NCBI RefSeq assembly: GCF_902635505.1
Contig: NC_045429.1
Span: 425,161,669-425,225,668, forward strand
Source of the DNA: Sarcophilus harrisii
Taxonomy: Eukaryota; Chordata; Mammalia; Dasyuromorphia; Dasyuridae
DNA length: 64,000 bases
Reading direction: 5' to 3'
Of this stretch, positions 11,690 to 25,759 are shown in pieces. The notes under the pieces were generated by a model. The model had not been told where the DNA came from, did not search any database, and saw nothing but the letters and a program-made list of their open reading frames with translations. The translations under genes were made by a program, and so were the position numbers. Every line of letters begins with the position of its first letter. Positions within the stretch are counted from its first letter, which is position 1.

Positions 11690-11863
11690 TCCAGAACCAG
11701 AAAGGTCATAATCATTTTATGGCCTTTAAGTCTTGTTTGGGGTTGGTTGACTCTATTGTATTCATTAAATAAATTGTCATCTTACTTTTTATACTTCCCT
11801 CTGCATCAGTTCTTACAAGTCTTCCAGGGCTTTACACAATTTCTCATAGTCATTATTTCTTGC

Positions 11864-11896
<33 letters not shown>

Positions 11897-12480
11897 TTCT
11901 AATTCTGCTGCATTTGCAGTTCATAATCCAATTTCTCATTTTTGCTACCACAAAGTACAACTATCCACATTTTGGCACATATGGGAGGTGTGGACAGTCT
12001 AGCTTTCACCCTTTCTCCTCCTTAGTATGAAGATTATCAGATCAAGAGACATAAAAGATTTGGATTTTTTTCTTAACATCATTATAAAATTGATCAATGT
12101 ATGGATATCTGCCAAAATCATATAACTGAACCATTTTACCTATCTCTCCTATGACAGAATTGTCTAACCTTTAATATGTCTCTATGTCTGACTTACAGCC
12201 ATGTTTTCTATTATTTAATACAAAAATGTTTCTTCATTTCCTCTGATCACTTACCCACTCAGGAACATGCTCTGGTTTATAGACTTGTGTAAATTTCCTA
12301 TGTATCCTAGATATCAGACTGTTCTTCAGGATATATGGGCAGATTTTTCTCTGCCACTTGTTTCCCTCCTTGTTCTGGTTTCTTTGATTTTATTTGGACA
12401 TAAATCTTTTAATTTTACGTAATCCAGATTGTCTATTTTGTCTTTTATAATCTTCTAGCTTGACTTTTCAAGTATTTCCC
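11690..12480 (-). repeat. Antisense L1 3' fragments
   Basis: The minus strand reads the marsupial L1 3' region ('gactatgagaaattgtgta', 'ggaagacttgtaagaactg' around 11,790-11,860), then further L1-like sequence to about 12,470. An A17 run and (TA)n at 11,864-11,897 interrupt it. Confidence 0.55.
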
Positions 12481-12784
12481 ATTCCCACCCAGGACAGTAC
12501 AAAGTACCTTCACATTTCCTCTTCTGTTTTTTTGTTTGTTTGTTGCAGTTTCTAGAGTTTAAATCACTTGTAGCAAAGGATTTTAATCCTATATTCTGAT
12601 TTAAATTCCAAAGTTCTTTCCATTCTATAGCAGTTGTCTCCCTAACCACTATGCTGGTCACAGTGGTTAGATAGATAAATAGATAGAGAAGATACAACGA
12701 TGTACAAAACACCATCCCTGCAGCCCAACAGCTTACTGTCTAGAAATATACCGTTATGCACAAATTAAGCTACTCATACTAGCA

Positions 12785-13020
12785 CACATTTATTGTTGTA
12801 GTTGGGTCATTTCAGTCATGTGTGACTCTTTGTGACCCTATTTGGGGTTTTCTTGGCAAAGATACTGAAGCGGTTTGCCATTTCCTTTTCCAGCCCATCT
12901 TACAAATGAAGAAACTGAGGCAAACAGAATTAAGATTCAGTGTCTGCATCCAGATTTGAATTCAAGGAGTCTTTGTGACTATAACCCTGTGGCCTATCCA
13001 GTTCAAGACCCAGCTGCCAC
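12785..13020 (-). repeat. MAR1-type marsupial SINE
   Basis: The plus strand shows the reverse complement of the marsupial SINE tail: 'cagtcatgtgtgactctttg', 'gtttgccatttccttttcca', then 'aatgaagaaactgaggcaaa'. This is one of the main organism markers. Confidence 0.85.
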
Positions 13021-13024
13021 ATTG

Positions 13025-13270
13025 CACACATTTACATAGGACTTTAAAGTTTTCAAAGAGTTTTACATGGCTTATCTACCATTATATCATCACAGTAGTT
13101 CCTGTGAAATAACATATCACAATATTTATGATGTCCATTTTCTCAAATGAGGAAATAGAGATTTAGAGAAGTTCGGTGATTTGCTCATAGCTACACAATT
13201 AGCTTTTGGGAGGTAAGATTCATCTCTTTACTGACTCAATCTAGCATACATTCTAGCACTTAGTCTAGCA
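13025..13270 (-). repeat. MIR/THER1 SINE
   Basis: Contains 'ttctcaaatgaggaaatag' and 'gatttgctcatagctacaca', the reverse MIR core. Confidence 0.7.
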
Positions 13271-13379
13271 CTGTAACAAATAAATGCTAAATTATTGTAT
13301 TTCTTGATAAAAGTTGTAAGAATTTAGATGGGAGAACGACCATTATGGGATTTGATGATCATGGCAAGTGTTTCAGAAC

Positions 13380-14510
13380 AAATTACTTTCCCTCCTCAGC
13401 TTGCCCCTACCCCAAACCTAGAGCAATTCTTTGATCTTTAATATACTCCTTAGTATAACATTCAAGACTTTCTACAGTCTTGCCACAACCCACCTTTCTA
13501 GTCATATTTCCCACTAATCATTTCCATACTTGTTTTTTCCTCAAATCCTTTTTACCTTTGATATAAGCTGCATTTCAACTTATTCAATATGCTAGGAACC
13601 TTCCTTCCCTACTACCTGTCATTGACATTCTACCCACATCTTCAAAACTCAAGGTACATGTCACTCTATAGGATCATCAGATACTAAATTTAGAGACATG
13701 ACCTAATTTGGAGTGGAAGAAGACATTAGAAGTCATTCAATCCAGTCCCTTCATTTAACAAATGAGTACAATGATTTACAGAGGAGTAATATGCCCAAAG
13801 TCAAAACAGTGACTCAGTATTACAACTCTAGTACCTTTCAGATGCAGCTTTCTTTCCAGAGCCTGCAAAGTCCCTGTCATAGCTTCAAGGAAATCAAATC
13901 CTCTTGTTAAAATCCTATATATTCTCTCTTGATCCAGTGATACTAGTGTCCACGAACAAGACACTTCATCTCCCATCTCAAGGAATTATCCCTGGTCCTA
14001 CACATTGAAATGTTTCCCCCCCTGTACTCTGATTACTGAATTAACTGACCTACCTTCTGTAGGAAGTCTTTCCCAGTTCTTAATTCCAGGGCCTTCCCAT
14101 TATTATCTCCTAGTTATCCTGTATATAGCTGACTTTATGTATATCTTTTTTGTATGTTATCTCCTCCATTAGATTGCGAGCAAGGACTGGGTTTTGCCTT
14201 TTCAGATCCTCAGTATTTAGTACAGTACCTGGAACTTAATAGACCCTTAATAAGTGTTAATTAATTGATTGAACCATTCACCTGGAACACTGCATTTATC
14301 TACATATATATCATCTGTTATCTCCTTCAACATAAAGGCACTCAGAGCAGAAACTATCCTATGTATCAATATATTCCCCTTAATAACTATCACATTGTTT
14401 TAAACATCAGTCTTTAATATGTTTACTTTTATAATTTTATAATCTCCAGTATATAATAATGCTTCATATTAAGAACTCAAAAAATGTTTATTGAATGAAT
14501 AAACTAGCAT
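13380..14510 (+). repeat. L2 LINE 3' portions
   Basis: Typical L2 3' sequence ('gacttt(c)tacagtcttgcc' type phrases), ending near 14,280 with 'cagtacctggaacttaatag' and 'taataagtgttaa'. A second L2 tail follows at about 14,285-14,510, ending 'aaaaaatgtttattgaatga'. Confidence 0.7.
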
Positions 14511-14961
14511 TTGTAATAGACTTTAAAGGAAGAATAGAATTTGAATTCAGTGAAACAGATGTTAAATCATTTCAGGCTAGAGGAATATAACCTTCCTTCT
14601 TGAAATTTAGTTTTGTCTTTGTATCTTTACAGGCTCATTGTTAGTAGTTAATAAATGTTTGGTGATCAGTAAAAACAAGGGGTCAGGAAAGTATAAAAAA
14701 TATTGCAAAGTTAACAAGGAAATCAGTAGCGCAGAGGAGTTATAAAACATGAGACAAAACTGGACAAAATTTTCACCAGATTATGTAAAGTTAAACTTTA
14801 TTCTGTAGGCAATGGAGAGTGGTTGATGTTTGTTTTTAAATCAGGGCACAAACCATTTTGTTTTTAAATCACTTGATCTGAAATGATCCAAAAAAGCCAA
14901 AGAATTTAAGTTCATAAAAAACTTTAGAGATCTAAACAACTTCACCTTTCCCCTCTCCCCA

Positions 14962-14962
<1 letters not shown>

Positions 14963-15001
<39 letters not shown>
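14963..15001. repeat. (CA)n microsatellite
   Basis: About 19 CA units in an unbroken run. Confidence 0.95.
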
Positions 15002-15003
<2 letters not shown>

Positions 15004-15099
15004 TACATAACTTAAGTTGTAATAATCCCACTGTTCTTCTCTATTATATTTCTCAATCAGATATTCTATTTCCTATATAGAATGTATGTTATATTCCCT

Positions 15100-15590
15100 T
15101 TTGACCTACATAATTATTCTTTGCAGGATCCATCACCTCATGACTCACCTACCTGACTTTTAAATATACCATCTCAAAGACAATTTTTACTATCTCCTGA
15201 ACAGATACTCCTGAAACAGAATACATATATTCTGTGCTTCCATTGACTCCATAATTATCTCCAAGCTGCTGGTTTCTATCTCTATTTATCCAGTCTCCTC
15301 TTCCTCTCCCATTTTCCTCTCCCAAAGTATTTTATTCTTCCTACTCTTCCCAACCTCCTCTAAGCCTCACAATCACCTCAGTACCATATTCTCAATCACC
15401 CAGACTTAGAAGGTATCATTCATGTCTCCTTGCTCTCTCTTATCCCCTCTATCCAATATATGATCTCCCTCTCTATACGTCTCCTTTTCTTGTATAATAT
15501 GGCCACTATCATGGCATCATCTACTCAGCTGTGAAAACTGATCTTCCTAAATTGAAGTTCTGACCTTGGCATGCCCGTCTCTCATAGCAA
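15100..15590 (+). repeat. L2 LINE fragment
   Basis: Pyrimidine-rich L2-type sequence with 'caatcacccagacttagaag' and a 'cctaaattgaagttctgacc' stretch. It is interrupted by the MIR that follows and appears to resume at about 15,845-15,990. Confidence 0.6.
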
Positions 15591-15599
15591 TGGAAAGGG

Positions 15600-15840
15600 A
15601 ATAAACATTTGTATAGTGTTAATGAATTAAGCATTTTTAACAAATATCTCTCTTGATCTTCTCAATAACCTTAGGAGGTGGGTACTATTATCCTCATGTT
15701 ACAGAAGAGAAAAGTGAGACTGACAGAGGCTCAATGAAGTACTTGTCCAGAGTCTCCAAGTTAGCAAATGTCTGAGGCTATATTTAAATTCAGGTCCTCT
15801 TGACTCCAGATGCAGAATTAAAAGCCTTCATAACCAGGTC
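15600..15840 (-). repeat. MIR/THER1 SINE within L2
   Basis: 'ctcaataaccttaggaggtg' and 'tacagaagagaaaagtgaga' are reverse MIR landmarks. L2-like sequence lies on both sides. Confidence 0.7.
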
Positions 15841-15999
15841 TCTTTTTAACATTTCACTCATTCCTTGGCGTTCCTTCTCTCACACTAAACTGTTAACTCT
15901 GGATGCTATGCCTTTTCACTGGTGTGATCCCATGCCTAGAATTCAATGTCTCTTCAGCTTTGCTTCCTGACTTACCTGGATTCCTTCAAACTAAAATCA

Positions 16000-16630
16000 T
16001 ATCTATTTTTTCCCAATTACATGTTAAAACAATATTTACCATTTGTTCTTTTTTTGTTTTTAAAGTTTTGAGTTCCAAAGTCTGTCTTTCCTTGCCTTCT
16101 GCCCTTCACCCCTCTCTCCCACAAAATACAGGTTATACATGCAACAATTATACAAAACATTTTCATATTATCCATTTTGTTCAGGAAGAGTCAAACAAAA
16201 AGGGGAAAAAAAGGAAAGAATAGCATGCTTCAGACACTATCCATTCTTTCTCTGGAGGCAAAAAGCATGCTGCTTCATTTATTCTTTAGGATTTGTCTTA
16301 GGTCATTGTATTGCTGAGAATAGCCAAATCATTCACTGTTTTTCATCAAACAATATTGCTGTTACTGGATACAATGTTTCCCTGCTTCTGTTCACTCACT
16401 TCACTTTACATCAGTTCATCTAATTCTTTCCAGGTTTTTCTGGTATTATCCTGCTTGTCACTTCTTATACAGCAATAATATTCCATGCAATGGGCATCCC
16501 CTTGATTTCCAATTCTTAGTCACCACAAAAACAGCTGCTACAACTATAAAATCGCCTCTTTTTTTCAAGAACCCTTTCTCAATTAAACCTAATGCTAATG
16601 CTTTCCCATTGTTGATTTTCTCCAATTCAT
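16000..16630 (-). repeat. Antisense L1 3' fragment
   Basis: On the minus strand: 'gactaagaattggaaatcaa', 'gggatgcccattgcatgg', then the 'gaacagaagcagggaaac' and 'gatgaactgatgtaaagtg' landmarks of marsupial L1 3' ends. An L2-like tail ('cagtgcttagtaaggtg') follows at 16,640-16,760. Confidence 0.65.
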
Positions 16631-16920
16631 CTTTTTTGGGCATAATGGTTTAGATATTGCTTTTACCTCGGTGAGAACAGAGACTATAGTTTGTCTTTCT
16701 TTTACCCAGTGCTTAGTAAGGTGTTTACACATAGTAGGTGTTTAATGATTATTTGCTTGATAGTTGTCCATTCTCTAGGGAGACCATCCCTATGTTAGAC
16801 TCAAGTTACAATGTGTCTTATTGTGGTTGATCAGACCAATACAAATTCAGAATGCTTCTGCCTCAGGTCCAGCAGAAATAATTCACATGAATATTTGGAG
16901 TAGATTCTCTAATTTTACAC

Positions 16921-16929
16921 CTTTCTCTT

Positions 16930-16962
<33 letters not shown>

Positions 16963-16965
16963 AAT
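16921..16965. repeat. (CT)n microsatellite
   Basis: CT/TCT run with two interruptions. Confidence 0.9.
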
Positions 16966-17168
16966 TTTTGCTACTTCAATTCTGCTTTGGTCAGAGAACA
17001 CATCAGCTTCTTTGATGTGGGCTCAACATGCTGGGCCTGTGCCAGTGTCTCCAATTTCATATAATCAATTCTAAAGTTCTAAAGAGAGATCTTGAGATTT
17101 TTTTCTGACTACCAAGTGATCATTTGTCCTGTGTGAATTCTCCATAAAATGTTTTTTTGGGTTTTTTG

Positions 17169-17170
<2 letters not shown>

Positions 17171-17213
<43 letters not shown>
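17171..17213. repeat. Poly-T tract, 43 nt
   Basis: Unbroken T run, probably the poly-A tail of an antisense retroelement I cannot identify. The rest of 16,770-18,050 holds no recognised gene or clear repeat. Confidence 0.9.
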
Positions 17214-17214
<1 letters not shown>

Positions 17215-18054
17215 TGGAGGAGAAAAAAGGTGTTTAATAAATCTTTGTTTACTAGACTTCTGGGAATTTACTCAAACCCCTTCCTCAAACCTTCACTCAG
17301 CACAGCATTTGACACCTAGTAAATGATTGTTAAATTAACTTCCACATGTCAATTCAAATTCTTCCTTTTTATTTCATACTTAACACAGAGCTTGGCAAAA
17401 TAATAAACCTTAATTTTTAAAAATTCATTTATACTATTTCTGTTTTCCCTTTCTGTTAGCACCTTGTTTCCATCTTTTATAAAACCCTAACCCTAAGTGC
17501 ACTGGTCCAATCCTGAATAAAGTAAAAAACTGCTAAGCAACTTTGTCAGATTCATTACAACTAGCCCATTGTTAAACTCAAGTTCAAAATAATACATCTA
17601 CTTTGTTTTCCATCTGATCAAAGACTTTTCTTAAAATCAAGTTGTTGACAGCCAGCCCAGTTTCCATTATTCTAGGATTTGAGCTTATTTTCTAGTAAGT
17701 GATTATTCCAATTACTGGAGTCCTTTAAATGGAATTCCTTGTGCAATTATTCTGTAGGAATAGAGAGGCTCCTACTGAACAGGATTTCACCTCCCCCCAG
17801 AACTATCCTTTTGCTGTATATATGGTGAAATAATTCCAAAAAGCAGTTCTTCATAGGTAACAGTTCTCTCACCTCTAACCATCATAAGAGATTTATTTTT
17901 CAGATTGATCCTAAAACCCAGAGACTGAATTTTCTTTTTAAGAACCCTATATTGTGGATATAATTATCTTCTTATTTATCATAATTCATTTTCCCCTTTG
18001 TAGACCTCCATGTAGAACATTCGAACATCTAAGCAAAAAGGAGAGAATCTAAAG

Positions 18055-18250
18055 CAGTAGTTTCAATTTTTTTTTGATTGCATGTCTCTGAAATAAAATT
18101 TTTGATCACACTCTCTGAATAAATATTTACTTATTTACAAATTACATATATGTCCTAATAATTATCTTATAAAGCTTACGCAAAAATATAAAAAGTATGA
18201 GATAAAGATAACATGACATTTTATTCTATAATCAACTGGGAATGAATAAA
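18055..18250 (+). mobile_element. Possible hAT/Charlie-type DNA transposon remnant
   Basis: Starts 'agcagtagtttcaatttttt', like the CAGTGGTTCTCAAACTTT ends of MER5/Charlie elements, followed by AT-rich sequence. No matching far end was identified. Confidence 0.35.
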
Positions 18251-18254
18251 TGTG

Positions 18255-18600
18255 ATTACATCTGTGATTTGTGAAAATTGTTTTGGTAGGTGGGTGAAGG
18301 ATAGATTGAAGTGAGACCAGAGACAAAGAGACTAATTAGAATAGAATCAAAATACTCTTAAGAGAGAATTAGTGAGGGTCTAAACTAGATTAGTGTCATT
18401 TAGGCAAAGTATGGATATACAAGAGATTTTGTGGGGCAGAAATTACAAGATTTGGCAATTGATTAGATATATGGGATAAGGGAGATTGATGGGTCAAGGA
18501 AAATACCAGGTAATTGAAGAGATGGTGATGCTTTCAATAGAAATAGGGAAGTTCAGAAAAAGGACAAGATTGGGATGAAAGATAATGTAATCCCAACCTA
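18255..18600 (-). repeat. Antisense L2 LINE fragment
   Basis: Plus-strand phrases such as 'ggcaattgattagatatatg' and 'ctttcaatagaaatagggaa' match reverse L2 reverse-transcriptase coding sequence of the type at 38,830-40,290. Confidence 0.5.
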
Positions 18601-18924
18601 CATGTCCCTGCTCATTTTGTGCTAACTAGTTACTCTTCCACTAATACTCACTCAACTTACTATATTGGGTTATTGGCAGGCAGTGAGTGGATAAACTGCT
18701 TTGGGTCTCTTAGTAGAGTAAGGTTATAGGAAGGTAATAACCTCTCTCCTAAGAGAGTAAGGTTATTACCTCCCTATCCAAGTCCTGCTAGGCTTGTCCC
18801 CATCACAAACACCAACCTTTATCCCCAATTATTCTTACTATCCCCTACCCAAATTCACCTCTCAGGGTAACCCAACCACTACCAGGGTACCTAAAAAGCA
18901 GGAGCTTCAGCCATTAGAAAAATT

Positions 18925-18956
18925 TCACACACATACACACACACACACACACACAC
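18925..18956. repeat. (CA)n microsatellite
   Basis: CA run with one TA interruption. Confidence 0.9.
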
Positions 18957-19059
18957 TCCTTACACCAACCCCTCTTTCTCCAGATGACCTGTGACTATGG
19001 CAAGCTCACAATAGAAGGTAGGTTTTTGTCCTTCAGACAGTATATTAAAAGACACCTCC

Positions 19060-20215
19060 AATAAACTAGGAAAATATCTTTATAGTTAAAGGTTCTGATA
19101 AAGCCTCACTTCCAAAATATATAGAGAATTGACTCAAATTTATAGGAAATCAAGCCATTCTCCAACTGATAAATGGTCAAAGGATATGAACAATTTTCAG
19201 ATGAAGAAATTGAAACTATTTCTAGCCATAAAAGAAGGTGTTCTAAATCATTATTGATCAGAGAAATGCAAATTAAGACACTGGGATGTCACTATACACC
19301 TGTCAGATTGGCTAAGACTACAGGAAAAGATGATGATGAATGTTGGAGGGGATGTGGGAAAACTGAGACACTAATACTTTGTTGGTGGAGTTGTGAGCAG
19401 ATCCAACCATTCTGGAGAGCAATTTGAAACTATGTCCAAAAAGTTGTCAAAGTGTGCATACCCTTTGATCCATCAGTGCTACTACTGGGCTTATACCCCA
19501 AAGAGATTCTAAAGAAAGGAAAGGGACCTGTATGTGCCAAAATGTTGTGGCAGCCCTGTTTGCAGTGGCCAGAAACTGGAAATTGAATGGATGCCCATCA
19601 ATTGGAGAATAGCTGAGTAAACTGTGGTATATGAATGTTATGGAATATTATTGTTCAGTAAGAAATGACCAGCAGGATGATTTCAGAAAGGCCTGGAAAG
19701 ACTTACATGAACTGATGATGAGTGAAATGAGCAGAACCAGGAGATCATTGTACACAGCAACATCAATACTATATGAGGATCATTTCTTTTGGAAGTGGCT
19801 TTCTTCCACAATGAGTGGATCCAAATCAGCTCCAATTGTTCAGTAATGAACAGAACCAGCTACATCCAGCAAAAGAACTATGGGAAATGAGTGTAAACCA
19901 CAACATAGCATTTTCACTCTTTCTGTCATTGTTCTTGCATTTTTGTTTTTCTTCCCAGGTTACTTTTTCCTTCTTTCTAAATCTGATTTTTCTTGTATAG
20001 CAAGATAACTGTATAAATATATATACATGTATTGTATTTAACATATACTTTAACATATTTCACATGTATGGGACTATCTGCCATCTAGGGAATGGAGGAA
20101 AGGAGGGGGAAAGTTGGAACAGAAGTTTTTGCAAGGGTAAGTGTTGAAAAATTATCCATGCATATGTTTTGTCCATAAAAAGCTATTAAAAAAATAAAAT
20201 AAAAAGAAATTTTTT
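19060..20215 (+). repeat. Marsupial L1 3' end, 5'-truncated
   Basis: The best preserved L1 in the window. Landmarks in order: 'caagccattctccaactgat', 'gagaaatgcaaattaagac', 'ggcttataccccaaagagat', 'atgcccatcaattggagaat', 'gtggtatatgaatgttatgg', 'gatgatgagtgaaatgagca', 'tgaaaaattatccatgcata', and an 'aaagctattaaaaaaataaa' tail. The frames left in it are short, so it is not active. Confidence 0.85.
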
Positions 20216-20289
20216 TGGGGGAAAAAAAGGCTTCTTTTTTTGATTTAAAGTGAGACTGAGTGGCACAGAATGAACAAGCATGGTGGGAT

Positions 20290-20900
20290 TAGTAATTTTC
20301 TTGCAGATCTCAATGCATTCTCTTCCTCCTCACTTCCTTTTCTAAAAGTTTCTATTACTGTCAAAATCACCACCATTCTCCTGGTCACCCAGATTCACAA
20401 TCTAAGTGTTATTTTTAACTTATTGTTCCCCCTCATTTTACTATCTGTTCAGTTACAAAGTTAGGTTATTTCATCTTCCAAAATAACTCCTGCGTCTACC
20501 ACTATTTCATTTCAAGCACAGTGGACTTAGCGTCAGAAACCCTAAGTTCACATCTGGCTTCAAACAGTAGCAGTGTTTGGGACAAGTCTCTTCACCCTGA
20601 ATGCCTCAGTTTCTTCATCTATCAAATAAACTGGAGAAGGAAACGGCAAACCACTGCACTATCTTTGCCAAGAAAACCTCAAATGGAGTCACAAAGAGTC
20701 AAAAACAACTTTGCAATGGTCACTAATTGGTCCCCCTGACTCAAGTCTCATCCCTCTCTAATTCATTTTCTCACCTGCTCCCAAAAATGATTTTTTTTAA
20801 TGATATGCTGTGAACATGTCACACAGACTCCAGCCATCTCTAATGATTCTGGGATCAAATAACATCTCAACTTTGTCTCATACCTTTTTCATTTCTATTT
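20290..20900 (+). repeat. L2 LINE, split by a SINE
   Basis: 'caccattctcctggtcaccc' and 'agattcacaatctaagtgtt' on the left, 'catctctaatgattctggga' on the right, in L2 order. The MAR1 SINE at 20,500-20,745 sits inside it and is therefore younger. Confidence 0.6.
20500..20745 (+). repeat. MAR1-type SINE nested in L2
   Basis: Full layout: 'ctcagtttcttcatctatca', 'aaactggagaaggaaacggc', 'aaaccactgcactatctttg', then the 'gagtcacaaagagtc' tail. Confidence 0.85.
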
Positions 20901-21332
20901 TGATATGTTTTGTAGTTCTTAGTATTGCAGCAGCACATTATATGATTTAGAAGCAAATGGACCTATAGTGGGGCCATACTTTTAAAAATGTTTGACACAG
21001 TTTGATATGGAATCCAAAAAGTATGGAGATGGCTAGTCTAGGGGATTATCATTTGGAAGACAACAAAAATTTCAGTAAATCAATTCACCTGAAATTCTAG
21101 CTCCTTGATTATGAAATAAAGTATTTGGCTTAGAAGAGTGATCCTCTCTAAATTTTTAAGGATATTAAGAGGTTTCTAATGGTCCTTGCTTCCAAGAACA
21201 GGAAAAACACCACCACCATTATCACCCAGGGCCTAAGAATGTAGGATTCACCACACCAGGCTATTTCTGGTATCAACTCTGACTGAATGTAAATAGCAAT
21301 CTCCTTTCTGTTTTAGCCAGAAACTCTGAGGA

Positions 21333-21334
<2 letters not shown>

Positions 21335-21376
<42 letters not shown>
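21335..21376. repeat. Poly-T tract, 42 nt
   Basis: Unbroken T run. A MIR-like fragment lies further right at about 21,620-21,740 ('caatttgggcaaattactta'). Confidence 0.9.
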
Positions 21377-21377
<1 letters not shown>

Positions 21378-21879
21378 ACTGTATAATAGAGACCATTCTC
21401 TGCCTCATTTCCTACCTGGTCTTAATCACTGAGTTGGGCATTGCCTCAATCAAACTGAGACCTGTTAAAGACCTAACTAAGTTAACTTGAAAAGGCCCAG
21501 ATTTCCCATTGCATCCAGAGCCATCTCCAAATCATCCTAGGAAACACAACTGTATCAACAGAACTCTATAGAGATTTTTCCTCCTCTCCCTACCTATGGA
21601 AAAGTAAAGTTAATTTTGGGGAAAAGCATAGGTTTGGCAGTCAAAGGGCCCATATTCAAATCCTGCTTTTCCAGTAACAGCCTGTGCCAATTTGGGCAAA
21701 TTACTTAACCTTCTTTTGTCTGCAACTGACATCTCATCCCCTATAATCGTTTTCTCTTCCTGAGCTCTAAACATAGACATAAGACTTCCCGGCATAGATG
21801 GGCTGACAATCAGATATTTTTAGTTGCTTGTTTATTAGGCAACCCTAGGTCTGAATTCCAGATCAACTACTCTTTTTTG

Positions 21880-22060
21880 CCTTTTTTAAAGCTTTTTTCT
21901 AGTCATATTAAATTATGACTAAATTATATGTAAATTAAAATTTTACAGCATTGACAATTACCAAACCTTTTGTTCCAATTTTTACCGCCACCTTCCCCCC
22001 ATATCCCCTTCCCCAGATGGCAAGTTGACCAATACATGTTAAGTATAGTCACATTAAATC
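21880..22060 (-). repeat. Antisense L1 3' end
   Basis: 'ccttttgttccaatttttac' and 'cagatggcaagttgaccaat' on the plus strand are the reverse of the L1 tail seen at 20,060-20,150. Confidence 0.65.
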
Positions 22061-22119
22061 TATCTTATTTTGTCCTCAGACTAATGTTAGTAAAAATGTG
22101 CCTGATGTGAGGCTAATAT

Positions 22120-23130
22120 TTTCTGAGAAGGATTTACTTTACCTAGCTCAGCCTAGCTGAAGAAAGTGGAAAAGATGAAAGTAGGAGGAAAGGTCTCCAG
22201 GGAAGGATTTTCTTCCGTGGGTCATTCTTTAGAACTTGATTGAAGCTCATTTGAAAAGGAAAATCTATTTAATCCTTTGGGGGGAAGGAGGAGGAGAAGG
22301 GAAAGAGTAAAATACCTTTTCTAGGACTCCAATTCTTGTTTGTTTTCTTTAGCACACAGCCCGGAACATTGTAGATGCTTATATTGTTTTACAAGGTGAA
22401 AACTCTGGAGTAGTAGTTCGATTCTAAATAAAATCTACTTGTTCCATACTGTCAGATATTTAAAGATTGTTTTCAAAAATATTCACAAAACTATAACAGA
22501 TTGAAGGAAAATATAGAAATGGGGTAGAGGAATAAAGTTTGTTCATTATCTTTCAATGAATTATACAGTCCATGGAAAATCTTGTATTGTGAGGGCATGG
22601 AAGAAGTCCAGGAGGCTCGGAAGTCCTCCAGTGAAAGTTGAGTAAACAGTATTCATTAGCCAATTCGAAAACAGCGAGGGACTTTCGAATTTTAATGCTA
22701 CCCAATGGCAAAGAAGTCCAGTGAATTGGGAGGGTGAAAGTTTTGCTGAAATTAGTGTTAGGCAGTAATAAAATTTTGCTCCCCACTACCCCCCCCCTAC
22801 GATCTTAAATATGACTAATAAGTACAAAGATCTTTAGGGACTTCTGAAATGGTAAAAAGCTGTCAATTTAGCTGTAAAAGAGTCAACTGTTGAGCTCAAT
22901 CCAAATAAGTGCCCATCAACTACCACGCATTTAGTAAACACCAAAAGCTTAAGAAAATAGCTACGCAAAAAGGGTTTAATTAGGTAGCAAAAGATTAAAT
23001 TAACACAAATCATCTCTAAACCTCAAGTCCCAAAGCTGCCAAGTTTCAACAGCCAGTACGCTAGGCAAGTCGCTCTATTAAGAATACTAAGGACATCCCC
23101 ACATGTTTGCAGCACAACTTCCAAGGCTTA
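22120..23130. other. Flank of the histone core, no gene seen
   Basis: No recognised gene or repeat. Its right end supplies the H2B downstream element: the minus strand reads aaagagagctctg at 23,138-23,150. Confidence 0.4.
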
Positions 23131-23164
23131 GGTTGGTCAGAGCTCTCTTTAGGACTGGGTAGGT

Positions 23165-23180
23165 GGCTCTGAAAAGAGCC
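23165..23180 (-). terminator. Histone 3' stem-loop of H2B
   Basis: Minus strand ggctcttttcagagcc, a perfect consensus. A U7-type downstream element lies about 15 nt further. Confidence 0.96.
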
Positions 23181-23219
23181 TTTTAGTGCACAGGGAGTCT
23201 GCCCCTTCGGAACACTTGC

Positions 23220-24327
<1,108 letters not shown>

Positions 24328-24369
24328 TTTTGCTCTAGCAACTTACACGTGATAACACCAAAGACAAAA

Positions 24370-24385
24370 GGCTCTTTTCAGAGCC
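24370..24385 (+). terminator. Histone 3' stem-loop of H2A, with downstream element
   Basis: ggctcttttcagagcc, perfect. The purine-rich aaagaagagctg at 24,398-24,409 is a strong histone downstream element for U7 snRNP. Confidence 0.96.
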
Positions 24386-24502
24386 ACCCATTTCATCAAA
24401 GAAGAGCTGAAATACATTTTGATATTATATATTTCATTTTATTTTAAAGTGTTGAATTCTTTTTTTCAGTGATAATAGCCCCTTAATCTGATAGAGGAGG
24501 GT

Positions 24503-24518
24503 GGCTCTTAAAAGAGCC
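24503..24518 (-). terminator. Histone 3' stem-loop of H2A (minus strand)
   Basis: Minus strand ggctcttttaagagcc: the stem is perfect, and the loop is TTTA instead of the common TTTC, a variant known in histone mRNAs. No strong downstream element is obvious close by; an A/G-rich run lies about 40 nt further. Confidence 0.9.
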
Positions 24519-24561
24519 GTTTGGGGGGGGTGGAGGGACAAGTTCTAGTCCCCCTTATCGC

Positions 24562-25673
<1,112 letters not shown>

Positions 25674-25712
25674 GCGGCTGCTCCAGGAGTCATCGACTTC
25701 CCATGAAACAAA

Positions 25713-25728
25713 GGCTCTTTTCAGAGCC
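25713..25728 (+). terminator. Histone 3' stem-loop of H2B
   Basis: ggctcttttcagagcc, perfect, followed by a purine-rich agaaaaagatg downstream element about 12 nt later. Confidence 0.96.
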
Positions 25729-25759
25729 ACCCACTTTGTCAGAAAAAGATGCTATTCAC

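Noticed and set aside
17483-17497. Telomere-like CCCTAA repeats
   Set aside because: Only two units in AT-rich DNA; far too short to mean an internal telomeric site.
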